In this document: positions 22,401 to 35,020 of the stretch, one piece after another | Layout: every line of letters starts with the position of its first letter | How positions within the stretch are numbered: the stretch's first letter is position 1 | Assembly: GCF_022458985.1 (NCBI RefSeq) | Contig: NC_061783.1 | Span: forward strand, 9,516,413-9,580,412 | Direction of reading: 5' to 3' | Source of the DNA: Mugil cephalus | Taxonomy: Eukaryota > Chordata > Actinopteri > Mugiliformes > Mugilidae | Length of the DNA stretch: 64,000 nt | Notes under the pieces: generated by a model | What the model was told of the DNA's origin: nothing | The model's database searches: none | Seen by the model: only the letters and a program-made list of their open reading frames with translations | Program-made: the position numbers and the translations under genes

Positions 22401-25400
22401 TTAAGATGCTGGAATCAATCTATGGTCTCTTTAAACAATAGCTGTTGTATTACTCACCATATAATAGTTATTATTTAACATCGATGCCGGATAACTCTGC
22501 CCTGTATCTTTTCTATCTGCTTTTCCTCTTCACAATAACACAGATACTGTCACTGAAAGTTGATCATTAACTTCAGCCGTACAAAGAAAACATCCACAGG
22601 TGCATTATTAGATACAGATCTGCCCTATAAACTCGCTTGATGAAGCACTGCAGTGACTCTTCAGGGGACGGGGTGGGGTGTGGTGGAGGGGGTGGAAGTA
22701 TACAGAGAGTTTCCACAGAAACAGGGAAACATGAGGAGAATGTGTGTAGAAAACTAAATGATGCTGTTGAGAGATATGGGAACTATGACCGGCACCGCGT
22801 GAGGTATTGCCTGCATCTCTTTTTGTTTCTGTCTGTGATATGGTTGACTTTCTGCCAATTAAAAACAACAAAGTTCTCCATGGCAACCAAACGCAGATAA
22901 GTTTGCTTTCAGTTCAGTTAAAATCACATCAGCCACCGTCACTGTTGGGCCCACTTTTGAATGTTTCAACTAGTTTATTTTTATTTGTTACAGATACACA
23001 CAAAAAAAGTCATTGTAAAGCTGCTAACGATCTAAAATCAATCCAAAAGCTCATAATGCCTCATTACGACAAACAGCTACTGTATATACAAAGGTTTAAG
23101 ATGCAGTAAAAGTTAATTCAGCCATGCATGAATATTTTACTCTGACACGCCGGTCAAACTACGTGTCGCCGGTCCACATTCAATCATTTTGTGCAGTGAC
23201 GACAGCGTGCTTGCATCACGCGTGTGCTGTGTACGTATGAGTGCAGCAAGATACCGTCAAACGACAAACCTGAAAATCTGACTCAGTCGCTGCCAAGTAC
23301 TGAACAACAGGTTGTGCCGAGGCATGCTAACCATGGGAAAGAGAGCAGGAAGGCAGCCAGTTGGACTGGTAGAGTCAGCTAGGAAAAGAAAGAAAAAAAA
23401 ACAGCAAAGGAAGTGAGTGGCTACTGTATCTAAAGGCAGTAGTGACACCAGCAGCTGAATTACATACGTATATTCCTTATATATCACTGGACTCTGGATT
23501 CATCATGTACAACAATTTCTGCGCCATAATGTCCTGATTCTGGGTGCTTTTAACACTGGCTGTCTTACCGATGGTAACGCAGGCTTTACAGAGGTGACAC
23601 CAAAGAAGGAAGTGAAATAACAAAAAACAAACAACCTGTTGTCACTTCCATAGCATTCATTTGGAGCAGGCCGGCTTCTTTCCTAGTAAGCAGATTGACT
23701 TTCTGTGTACTGCGTCGTGCGTTTCATTTGCATTGTTTGTGTCATTAGTTTTCAGAGCTATGTAACTTCCAGTGAAGTACGCCTGCACCTCTGTAGATAC
23801 TGATGCTGAACACCTGCTGGAATGTAGAAAGGAATCCAACAGTTACTGTACGTTTTGTTTGTTTTCAGTGTGTTTCTGAACACAAGCAAAGGAACACCCA
23901 GATATGCAGAAGTGCAGCTTTGCACTCACGGACTTAATTGACCACTTATGAGAACTTAGCCCTCATTAGAGAAACCACACGAGCGCAAAAACAAAAATGT
24001 GTCATTCGAACCGAAGCTTCTTTAGCTTAAGCTTCTTTGGCTGACACATACTGTAGCTGGACATCTTTTAGATGTGTGTCCAGTCATTTTAAAAAAGCCC
24101 AGTTTCCATCACCGTAGCTCTTTGATAGACCCTAAAGCAGGAGAATCATGACCTTATCTTACACCATAACCACACTGAAACTCGTCTGAAGACAAATTAT
24201 CTCTAATCAAAAGTCTTTAACCTAAACTATTTGTTGTTGAGTCTCCACTTCAGAGAACTGCTGAGGTGTTTTGCTGGTGGCAGGACATTTCCTGGTGGTT
24301 AAGAAAGTCTGCCACTAACTCCTTCATCTAGTTTCTGAACCCAGTACATCTTCCAAACCCTGAAATGTAGCTAATTAAAATGTAAACAGTCCTTCAAGTA
24401 GGGTCAATTCAATATTTTTTCCACATGAGATCGATACTGTCAGTTAAGAAAGTATGAAATGTAACTATAAGTTGTATAAAACAAATGCTCAGGTTGGGCC
24501 AGATTTAAAAAGACTGCTTACAAAGTGTCATTATTCTAAAACATATCATTTTGCCAAATGTGATGAAACTCTAAGCCGTTTTTAGTTTCAGTGCGAGTTA
24601 CAAATCATTGACAATGCCAAGTTTACAAATTCCAAAACTCCGAAACGTAGATCAGAAGATTTCTGAGAAACACTTCCTGACTGTAGCTTTTAGCTTTAAT
24701 GAGGCCCGTCACTCACAGTAAATGAGTAAAAGGTCATGGCTCGACTCAAACAAGAGCGTCAACCTCCAATGCAATTCTGGAAAAAAAATGCAGAGTAAAA
24801 ATTAGTGTCACTGTATGAATGAAAGCATCAACTAAATAAAGATCCTGCTGTAAGAGGACCAGGCTGTTGGAAGCAGCTAAACTGCTTGAGGAAAACAAAT
24901 TGCATCATAGCACTCACCAATATTTTTAACACAAGATGGAGCCAAAACAAAGACACCTCATACTCTGTGTATGGAGTTAATCCACTGTTCAATTTAAGAA
25001 CTTCACACAATAAAGCTTAAAATCACAGAATACACTCCCACACTAACTAAGGCACACAAAGCGCTGAAACAATGGAGAGATGTTCCAAATGCGTCCTAAG
25101 TCATGAGAGCATGAACTGGAGACGTAAGTCCTCGTCTTGGTCTCTCTGTTGTTTAGTGTTGTGGTTGTTTTTTAAGAACTGCATGAGTCATTTAAACAAA
25201 CAAAAGTGGTGAAAGTGCAATGAAAGAGTCAGACGTCATCTTTTAAAACCAAACAGAGGAGCTGAAAGAAACTGAGGTCAACTTCAGACTACCTGTGGTC
25301 ATTTGATCCTTCAATATTAGACTGATTGAAAATTTGCCGATGCAAAGCATATTGACTTTACAGGGCTGTATCTGAAACAATGATCTCATTGAAAGTAGTG

Positions 25401-26465
25401 TGTAAAAAGTGTTAAAATGTTTTGTATGATCTATGTCAAAGCAAACAGTACAGTGGTGTTTGTCATCTATTTAAGTGGTGTAAGCTTTTCTGTGAGTAAA
25501 TGCAAATAAAGTTCCCCTTTGTACATTGACTTTAAGAAAGGAAATAATTTTTTTAAAAGTATGATTATATTCTAGGCTTTTCTTCTTGTTTTTGACAAAC
25601 TGAACATACCGTATGTTGCCTACAGATGTTGCCTTTTGAATGCTGTTACTTTCAAATACATTTTTTTTTTTTTATTAGGTTTATCGAACCCCAATTAACA
25701 ACTCTTACAAACGACTAGCAGGTTTCAAACGGTTTCAAGTCTAAAACTTTGAACACATTTAAAGACGCTTGTTGAATTAATACTGTGTTTCCGGTAGTGG
25801 TAGAAAGAGGGCGCTACGGTAACAGGATGACCAGAAAGCACCTGCATTAGTAGTAGAAGAAGAAGTGGCCAGCTTTCCTACAGTACAATTTCGACGAAGA
25901 AGACGTGAACCTACAGTCAATAGTTGTTGTGTCATGTAACACAACATGACCAAGGTTATTTTAAAGGTACGGGAGCAAATTTTTGAACAGCATTTAAGAG
26001 AAACGCAGAATCGCTATTAACTCGGTAAGAAAAGTAGCTAGTGTTGCTTTTGTGTTAAAAATAATAATAAAAAAGAATACACCAGACCGGTATTTCTTAG
26101 CTAGCAGCAACGTGAGGGAGGGAGGTCACGCCAAATTCCGTTTAAAATAATCCTAATAATACACTTTTTAGTTGGTATTTAACGTGTTGGGATATTACTC
26201 GGTCGTGGTCATGTATTAAACCTCTCCGCGGTAGGTGACAGCTAGCTTTATCGGGGACGCCGAGGTCTTGGTGAACGTTTTTTGAGGTAAACAGGTGGCG
26301 TTTACCTGACATGACTGTAAAGTATACTCGATTGTTCCTTAAGTAGAGTTTGGTTTGCGATGCTTTTCCATTGTGGGTCGCTTCGTTGAAGCGCCTAGCT
26401 GCAAACTCTTGGTTGGTTTTGACAACGGTGTCATCTTCTCTGTTCCCACATGAACCCAGGTCGCA
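19440..26465. other. Gene-poor spacer between prr15 and oxnad1
   Basis: About 7 kb with no exon I can support on either strand. It is AT-rich, with a T/A-rich stretch at 22140-22250 and a repeat at 20640-20876. A GC-richer patch at 21560-21900 has overlapping open frames on both strands that resemble nothing I know. Sequence at 25790-26460 is probably the oxnad1 5' flank. Confidence 0.5.
20640..20876 (+). repeat. Fish SINE/L2-type repeat
   Basis: The succession TTGCAGGGTTGGTTGG, GCAGCTGAGCACCTTGCATGG, AGAGCTTTGAGTACCACAAG and GTGCAGATCACTTACCATTC follows the abundant fish repeat whose tail reads AAGCGCTTTGAGT..GCGCTATATAAGTGCA..CCATTTACCATT. It is diverged. Family identity is from memory. 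Confidence 0.6.
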
Positions 26466-29400
26466 ATGAGCGTCCCGTGTGTCCTCTCCGCCGCTGCTCG
26501 AAGCTTCATCCTGACGCCTCCGTCCGCCTGTCGGCTGCTGAGCTTCAGCTCTTCCACAAGGTGGGTTTAGTCTGGATTGTCCCAGTTCAGCTGGTTGTGT
26601 CCCCCTGTCCAGATCTCTCATCACTGGGACAGAGTACAGACCTTTCATTGACATTACTTGACACGATCTGGTGAAATGTTGTTAGCAGTTAGCAAGTTTG
26701 TTGTGTTACATTTACCCTAGTAAGCAAATATATAGGTTGTCTTCACATTTATTGATGGGCCTATCTAGCCACTGATTATTTGGCTCTGAGGTATCATCAT
26801 TAAAAAGTTCTCCCAGTATTGAAATGTTTCCATAAACTCACCTCTATTTATTTTGGGACGGAGGGCATTGAATTTTGAACACACGTGTTGTTCTGTATTT
26901 TCAGTGAACCGGCCCTTTAAGTCCATTGTTTCTCGCTGACAATGAGGTCAAACTCCATTTGTCTTTTTAGAATTTTCTTGTCACATAACGCTGCTGCGTA
27001 GCTCTTCACTCACTGCACGGGCAACTGATCAAACCATCGTTTTTTTTTTATCAGAAGAAACATGTCCTCCAAACGTCAAATGGACCACCTAGAGAGGACG
27101 GCGAGCAACTACAGACAAAATGTAAGTTTACATCCTGAAGCTGGATAAGTTTGTAATGACTGTGTCTCGACGTATGGTCAAAGTGTACTGTTATTAACAC
27201 ACTCCTAATCTGTCCTCTGTTGCTGCGTGTTAACATAGGCTCTGTATCCAGCAGAAGTATGTGGGATCATAAGTGAGTCAGACACAGTGAAACGACTGAG
27301 AATAGCCGTCCATCCAGACTTCATCTTCAAAGCAGGACAGTGGTGAGTAGGCACTCATTAAGTTTGCACCCACTCTATACAGATTTTTGTCTGACAGCCA
27401 TCATGCTGGCTGACTAAATTGTCATTTCTCTTTTTGGATCATTTTCATTAAATCAGCTTCGATCATAAGCCTTGTGAATTTCTAAGCAAAACTGCTGACA
27501 AGAGCGTGTGATATATCGGGACGGGTATCGTTAAGGTTTTATACAGTGTCAAACTGTTTTATTTTTAAGGCATTTTGTGATGTGCAAGTTGAACAGAATA
27601 TTAATTTAGGTAACATAAATAAAACTAAGACTAAGAAATTAACCAATATGAAATAAAATTCACATAAACATAAACATGTCATAATTAACGTAATTAAAAC
27701 AGTGGTGTGGGGCCTCACAGGCTATCAAAGACAGTACATTTCTCTGCTGTTAAAAAACAAAGAAATGCTTGATGTTTAGTCAAATTTGAGGTGTTGCTGA
27801 ATCTGCAACTTTTGATCATTTCGCCTTAGGTATTTTGAGGATTCACTTCCATCCATGCAGGTCAAAATTGGCACAGCAATAGAGCTAAGGGGGCTGCAAT
27901 TATTCGGTCTGGTTACTACCGTTTGCTTCAGCACCAGTGCCATTATGGTACCCATCCCTAATGATATATATATACTCTACCTACAATCTACATTCCCTCA
28001 GTCTTGGTTATTTTTCAGCACAGAAAAAGCCAATATGTGGTAGTAAAGCGAGAGGTAATTGCTGTGGTTGCTTTCTTGTCTAGACTGATGAGACTAAAAC
28101 ATAACTCAAGTAGAAATACCGGACACCTTCTCGCCTTCTATGTTTTCTGACTGACACTAATGTAAAATGAAGAAGGTTCTTATAAACAATATATTTACTG
28201 ACCTAATTGACACATGGCCATACAAAGACGCACCTACATTCAGAAGATGAAGCAACATGAGGAACACGGGGGTTGCTAGATTGTATTTTTTTAACAAATG
28301 TGTTCTTGGATTCTTTTACCCCACGTTGTCTGCCGCTGTAGAGAGAAGCTTGGGGTATTTATTTATTTTAAATATACTTTCTTTAGTGCTAACGTTTGAG
28401 CAACAGTTTTCAGTCCTTTGATTAAAACCTGTAATACCCACAGTCACCACACGGTGACAGGGTTGCGTTAGATTTGTCTGCCGTGAGCTTTCATTCCTTT
28501 CAGAACTTCAGTAAACAGTTTACAGCAAACAAGTTTACAGCGGTTGATACATGGTTGTCACATCAGCTTAAAGAAGGATCAAAGTTTATGTGTCAGATTT
28601 GGAAAAACCAAACAGATTTGTTTAGAGAGCTGGCGTTTACTTGGGTTTACTTGTATCCTGGCAGGTTTGACTTCAAAGACAGAATGGCTTGTTTGGACGT
28701 ACATACAATTGGAAGTGTTCTGTTTTTTTTTTGTTTTTTTTTTGCTAACTTTAAGTGACTGTTCCATCTTGTTCGTGACTTAAGTGCTTCTTCGATGGAG
28801 GCAGAGCTTTTTTTTCCCTGACTCTTGGTCTGCCAGTCAGCGTTGCCAGTGTTAATTAGTGTGTTGTGCACATGCAGTATGTACATGAGCCCATACTGTT
28901 GGTGGGCGGTGGTGAGAAATAAATCTGGCAGTTGCCCCGCAGCGAGTGATAATTAATGTAAATACATGGAAATCATCGACTTTTAGTGCTTTTAAGCGAA
29001 AGCACTGTTTAGTCATTCGTCTCCAGGTGGGAGAGGAGGAAGAAAAGGAGGAAGAAAAGGAGGAGGCGGGTGGAACATATGCGTGCGTTTTCACGGCAGA
29101 TCCATATTTATGATGCCTCTGAGGGAGTCGGTGTCTCTATCAAGTGTAACAGTAGGTCATTGTGTTGGTGGAACATCAGCCCAGATGTTTAGCATTGCTG
29201 TTTTCGTCTGTGGCTACTCTGTTGTGGTGATTGATTGACAGATGCAAGCGCGCTAGGTGTAATATAACGCTGGGGTGCCGCAGTTTGAAAGAACTAACCA
29301 GCAGACCACTTTCCCTCTGGTTCGGTTTGTGTTGCTCTCGGTTTCTGGAACGAGCATCTCTCAGCACTAAGGTCAAAGGGCAGCGCTTTGCCTTCATTCA

Positions 29401-32400
29401 CACTTTGACCCTTAGCTCAGGGTTAAAGCGCCTTTGACAGTGTTTTGGTCAAGACACACAGCAGCAAAAAAAAAAAAAAAAAGCTGCATACAGGATTAGA
29501 GATATGACATTTACCAGGAAGAGCAAGTTATTGAATTACAAAAGCATTCATGAATTATTCGTCACAAGTCATTAAAATCGGCGATCCAGCAGGGTGATAT
29601 GAGTGAGCCAGTTAAAGCATAGCGGGATGTGTCTACCTCCAAGTCATTTAAGATTATTTTCATTTCATTTTCACCATTTGAGATAATTGGAAAAAAATTA
29701 TATCAAGAGCTAATACAATAACTTTCTATGTCGCACCCATGGATGAGAAGAAACAGACAAAGAAGCGCCTTTTGAATGAGAATTTACCATAGTTAATGCT
29801 ACGGGTGGGCAAAGCGGTTCATTTGACCCTGGCGCCAAGCCTTTTTCTTTCTTGCAAGAATTTCCTGCACTGTATATAACATGTCTGAAATCCAGTACAG
29901 ACAGAAGTCTGGCATCAGCAAGTCTCCTTTTAGCTTCAAATATACAACAAAAGTTGAATATAAGCTTTATATTTATGATATATTTATTTGAATTTGGTGA
30001 AGAATGGAAACAAGGCCAGTGGAACATTTTTAGTACTAGCTTGAACATCTGTTTGTGTAATTAACACCTTGAATGATTAATAACGAATCATGTTTTGCTT
30101 TTGCGCGTGTGTGTGCGCAGGGTGGATTTCTTCATCCCTGGCATTGAGAAAGTAGGAGGCTTCTCCATGTGCTCCAGTCCAGGTCTGCTGCAGCGGGAGG
30201 GCGTCGTTGAGCTGGCCGTGAAATATGCCAAACACCCCCCAGCACACTGGGTCCACACTACGGTGAGTGGCCGCTCTCTTCATCGTATATAAAATTCGTC
30301 GGAAAGGTTGCTGCCTAGTAACAGGAACTCCGCAGAAGCAGATCTCGTCTCCAGCGTGTGTCGCGTCGTCGCACGAGACGAGAAGTGTCGCGATGAACGT
30401 GAGAGAAAAGTCAAGCAGAAATGAAGCCTTGTGGTGCAGAACAATCAAGGTGTTAGGAAATATCTGAGGTGTTATAGAGTCCTTGAATTAACACCGCAAC
30501 ATAATTTCACAATTGTCACAAGGAAAACAGGAAGTAAGATGATATTTTTAGAGCCGGTTTCATTTGCTCATAGCTGTGAGAAAACATGTGTTTTGTTACC
30601 ATCTAAACATGGAGCTACTTAAATGATCTCCATCCTTCTGATAATTAAATATTATGACCACCTGATGTGTTTTAGTCACGTGTAATTGTGAAGTTGCAAA
30701 AAAAAAGATGTAGTTGTGCAGCTGAGCTAAAACAAGACAGTCGTTAATGCATCGTATGTAATGTAAAACAATATTTATGCTGCACTTGTTAAATGAGTCG
30801 TTATTATCATAATTTTTAGGTTGCTAGCTTTGTTCCCAGGTATCACCCTCACAACGCAGCTCCACTCATGTTTCAGTATTTGAGTTTTTTAATTAGTTGG
30901 GTGTTAGACTGACTTAGGTGCTGCTGAGATAGCGACGGCCCGAGTCACCCACACTGAGCTACAACATTACATACAACATCATTATATATGTATATTATAT
31001 ATATTTTGGAACAGGAAGAAACAGAATTTTGATCCTCTGAATTTCTGCAGATGTAACATTAAAGTTAGCTTTAGCTCTGATTCGGCGTACTCGAACCGCT
31101 TCAAATATCCAATTTTCTCAAATCCACTGTTGCAAGTAGCTGCGCGGCTACGTTCTCTTCCAGCTCGCCCCTCTCCGTCTCCAGTCTCCATATTTGTTTG
31201 CGGCGTCTGTGTTTGATGATGAGGTCTAATAAACAGCTTTGAGCTACTACGCCGTGCGTAAATAAGAGGGAAGCGGCGTTGAGCGTTCTGAGACTTCAAG
31301 GGTCTCAGCTCTGGGATCATTTGATGATCCTTTTGTTTGATACTGTGCTCCAGGAGTAGAGTAGGGACCATAATAGCAGATTAAAAGTGCATGCATTATT
31401 ATGTGAATGCGCTCTCCCTTGTACAAAAGCAGATGAAGGCATATTTACTGCTCCTTTTGACTTCAAAAGACCTTTGCAACTTGTGAAATTGCTTTCAACT
31501 GCGCCATAGCATACTGAAGGTTTGTTGTGTGTACGCATTCTCATCTGAAATTGTCTTCCCGCTGATCCCCGAGGCTAGTCTGGGATGAAGGCTGAGAAGT
31601 ATATTTTTTCTTAGAATTAATTTTTCATGTCTCCAAAAATATATATCTGAGCCGCTAAAGAGAAACGGTTACCTGGGTTGACACATTTAACTTCTTCCAA
31701 ACTCTTTTTTTTGACTGCTGTTCCTCCCCTCCTTCCTCTCAGTGTACGTTAGGCTCCAGGGTGGCCATGCGTGTCGGCGGCGACTTCTTCTTTGACCCAG
31801 CGCCCTCCGACCCCTCTGTGGATTTGTTGTTGGTGGCCGGTGGCGTGGGCATCAACCCCCTGTACTCTATTCTGTTGCACGTAAAAGATCTGCTGCATCT
31901 CAGCCGAGCGTCGGGCGGCAGGGACTACAACATAGGCTCCGCCCACCTCTGTTACAGCGCCAAGAACACCCAGGAACTGCTCTTCAAGGTACATTCCTGC
32001 ATTATGTTATGAAAGATTTTTGCCCAAAAGACTCGTCTGCAACGACATCCACATGAACGTGCTGACTGGTGTGTTTTTAATTACGTAAGGAAAACCCCCC
32101 CCGTTACAAATGTATCACAGCCTTCCTTCTGGTTTCCCAGAGCTCCATCGTTGAGGCGTGTCGGGAGTTTCCTGACAAATTCTCCTGTGACTTGCACGTC
32201 ACGCAGCAGAGCACAGATGTTGACCCGTACCTCCAGCCGTTCATCAACCGTAAGCCGACGAATGCACTTTCGCTTTACTTTGTTTAGCGGGGATGATTGA
32301 GTGGCTCACGTTCTACCACAGTCTGTCTCTGTCGACTTATCTGTGTCACCATGTAGAACAGGGCCGTCAGAGCAACAGAGGTCGCAGCACTTAGTCTTGA

Positions 32401-32590
32401 TTAATTGATTTGCCTCCCTTGCGTCTCCTCAGGTGGGAGAATCACACAGGAGGAGCTGCAGGCTCATGTGGATCCACAGAGGACTTTGTGTTACTTGTGC
32501 GGACCCCCGCCCATGATCGAAGCAATTTCAAAATCTCTCTTGGACCTCGGCCTCCCGAAAGACAGGATTGTCTTCGAGAAGTGGTGGTAG
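26466..32590 (+). CDS. oxnad1: Oxidoreductase NAD-binding domain-containing protein 1 (OXNAD1)
   Basis: Seven exons, 26466-26560, 27055-27121, 27239-27342, 30121-30262, 31743-31988, 32141-32249 and 32433-32590, give 306 residues (human 312). All borders are GT..AG and in phase. The N-terminus ([14 protein letters not shown]...SSTRR) is basic and hydroxylated, fitting a mitochondrial presequence. [16 protein letters not shown] is the conserved family block. FKAGQWVDFFIPG and GGFSMCSSP form the flavin-binding barrel; [12 protein letters not shown] (from about residue 169) is the nucleotide-binding loop; [10 protein letters not shown] (from about residue 277) and the terminal FEKWW are typical of ferredoxin-reductase-like proteins. 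The physiological substrate is not established. A downstream ATG in exon 2 (NMSSKR) could give a shorter cytosolic form, but the presequence favours 26466. Confidence 0.97.
27516..27960. mobile_element. hAT-like MITE, 445 bp, in oxnad1 intron 3
   Basis: The left end TCGGGACGGGTATCG and the right end read on the minus strand, TAGGGATGGGTACCA, are inverted copies. The flanking octamers GTGATATA (27508-27515) and ATGATATA (27961-27968) match at 7 of 8, an 8-bp hAT target duplication. There is no transposase frame. The (TAGGGATGGGTA) terminus is one I recall from other fish hAT derivatives. Confidence 0.75.
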
Positions 32591-34050
32591 GAGCTCCCTC
32601 AACTCCTAGAAACCGACGAGGCCGTGCTCCTCGTTGTGTTCACCTTTTTTTTTTTTTTTTTTTTTTTCCCAATCAACGGGGCGAGGATGTGTGTGGGGGG
32701 AGAACAGAAAGTATTTGAGATTTCCCAGGGATGTGGGATATTAAATACGAGTGCTCAAGTAGATGAGGAAGCTCATCCTCTGTTCCCTGCTGCTGCATCT
32801 GCGATCGACCACCGGGGCCACCCACTCTTCGGCCGGCAGCCGGCTTCCACAGACAATGGAGATTCATTTTTGTTTCCTGCAGTACAAACAGGAGGACATC
32901 GGTGTATGTATGGCGGACACACCGTGATGCAAATTACATACCTTCAAACTAAGTACTTACCTCAGTCAGTGATGTATATTTTGCATCGCAATGCTCATCT
33001 CATTGTTTATGCATTAATCAACTGATGCAGACATGTCGTAGAGCAAAGGTTTGACAAGTTGCTCTGAAGTGTAGAAATGTGTTTTTTTGCCACATTATTT
33101 CCAGGAAGTTGTTACACCTGGATGAAAAATAATCCAGCAAATTCCCCCCAGCAAAATGATTTTTTTTTTTTAATATATATATTTACTTTTATCGTGTACA
33201 GATGAATCAAACAAGATGTAAAGTGTAAAGCTTTGAAGGTGGTGGTAGTGGGTTGATTTGTGTGATTCACACTACACTCCACCTCCAATCTCTGGCTGCA
33301 TATTTAGTGGACAGATGTGAGTGTGGTATTGATCTGCTCATCTACCTCCCGGCAAGAGAACACTTTTTTTTTTTTTTTAACCAAAATGTGAATTATTCCT
33401 TTACGCAATGCAGAGAATTAGTGATAACAGTGTCAGTTAGTAGTGGTATTCTACACTGTACATAAGTATATACTGAGTAATTTACTTTTAACAACATATG
33501 GTTCATTTGCTGAAGTTTTTAGTTTTTTTTTAGACTTGTTATGCCATGTGTGTGTGTATACTTCATGAGATAACTTTATTTAAGCTCTGATTTTAGAAAC
33601 CTTTGGCTGATCAGCGAGGTGGTCTGCGAGCGATTGTTTTTCCACATTTCACACCACTGAGCATATTTTAGAGTCAAAACTTAACAATCTCCCACACGTT
33701 GGCCAGCATTCCTGTCTGTTAAACTCTCACACACACAGACACACACACACAGCCTCACTATCTCCTATACAGTCACACATACCCATGAACAGTTTCTCAT
33801 CCCGGGCGAGAGCAAGTGTCCCACGGTGCCCTGTAATGGAACCTCCGGGTGGTCTCTGATTGGCTTGGATCGCTGAACATCCCTCGGAGATGGTTGCGAG
33901 TTTCCTCGTTGTCGTCTCTCAGCGGGGGTCGTGCTATCTAGACTCATTTTTGAGTTGTTTCTTGCGTTTCTTCCTCGCGGGAGGAAAACTGTTTATGACG
34001 GGGACGTGAGATTTAAAGGAAATAAAAGAAAATTGAGTCTGAAAAGCTGT
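32591..34050 (+). other. oxnad1: oxnad1 3'UTR with poly(A) signal
   Basis: After the stop there is a long T tract (about 32645-32668) and AT-rich sequence without genes. AATAAA at 34021-34026 would place the 3' end at about 34040-34055. Earlier cleavage is possible. A CA microsatellite sits at 33728-33752. Confidence 0.5.
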
Positions 34051-35020
34051 TGTTGTTGTTTTAAAACACTTTATTGACCTTGTTTTTATATTAACATGTT
34101 ACGCTACTTATACACAACACAGGTGGCCCAGGAATAGAGTAATAAATAGCCGACTAAGTGACATATTTTCCAGAGTGACAAATTAGAAAAAAGGAACGTT
34201 GTCGGTGGCCTCGTGTAGGGTATCGTCACACAGACATCTGATTATATTTAACCAGGTTTGGAGAGAATTTGTGATGTTCCCAAAATTTGCATCGAAAATC
34301 TTTTTATTTAGAACCAGACTCAGGGTGTATTTCTGATTTCCACAGTGAGAGACTAAGATTTGAAACAGTTCGATGTATTTTACTCTGTACCTGCTGCTAG
34401 ATATGTACTGATAATGAAACAAAAAACAAACTACAGAATCAAGACACTTTTCAAAAGGCTGCAATTACTTGACATCACTGTACTCGCATCGATCCACACT
34501 CTAATACACGACGTAATGCATTCATCGTTTCAGCCTTCTTCTCTTTTTCTCCCCCTCTTGTGTTTTTCTCTTAAATGATCATAATCTTTGCATATAAAAA
34601 TACAGCGAGCCCAGAGAAATCAAAACTCCCAGTTCTGTGACGAGTAAGTCGTAAAGTACAGCCGTCTGAGAGGAAACGATACTTAAGGCTTCGACTGGAG
34701 TCTAGCTCTAGGTTGCACTGTATAGCCTCGAACAGGCACGGTGCGAAATAAAGACACATCAAATAGCAGCACTGACCCAAAGCAGAGAACTGCACGGCAC
34801 TCTTGCCATTTACAGGAGCTACGACCTCGACGGCGTGCGTTGACGCCATAAACGGAGCAGATAGAAGCAATCTAGATACAGCGTATACCTGACTACATCT
34901 GGGCTGTCCACAGAGGAACGGAAACATTGAAAAGATCCTACTTTTTATTATTTTTTTTTATTATTTTTTAAGTAAACTGAGCAAGTTTCGGTTCCCTTCG
35001 CCCGCTTTGTGCCAAATGTG
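34050..35020 (-). other. rftn1: rftn1 3'UTR with poly(A) signal
   Basis: Non-coding sequence below the rftn1 stop. Minus-strand AATAAA (TTTATT on +, 34070-34075) would place the end at about 34045-34058, immediately opposite the oxnad1 end. There is no other gene in the interval. Confidence 0.5.

Noticed and set aside
24001-24045. Short tandem AAGCTTCTTT(A/G)GCT motif as a regulatory array
   Set aside because: Only two copies in AT-rich spacer; too little to distinguish from chance.
26142-26654. 170-codon minus-strand frame
   Set aside because: It is the antisense of oxnad1 exon 1 and its GC-rich flank; no family features seen.
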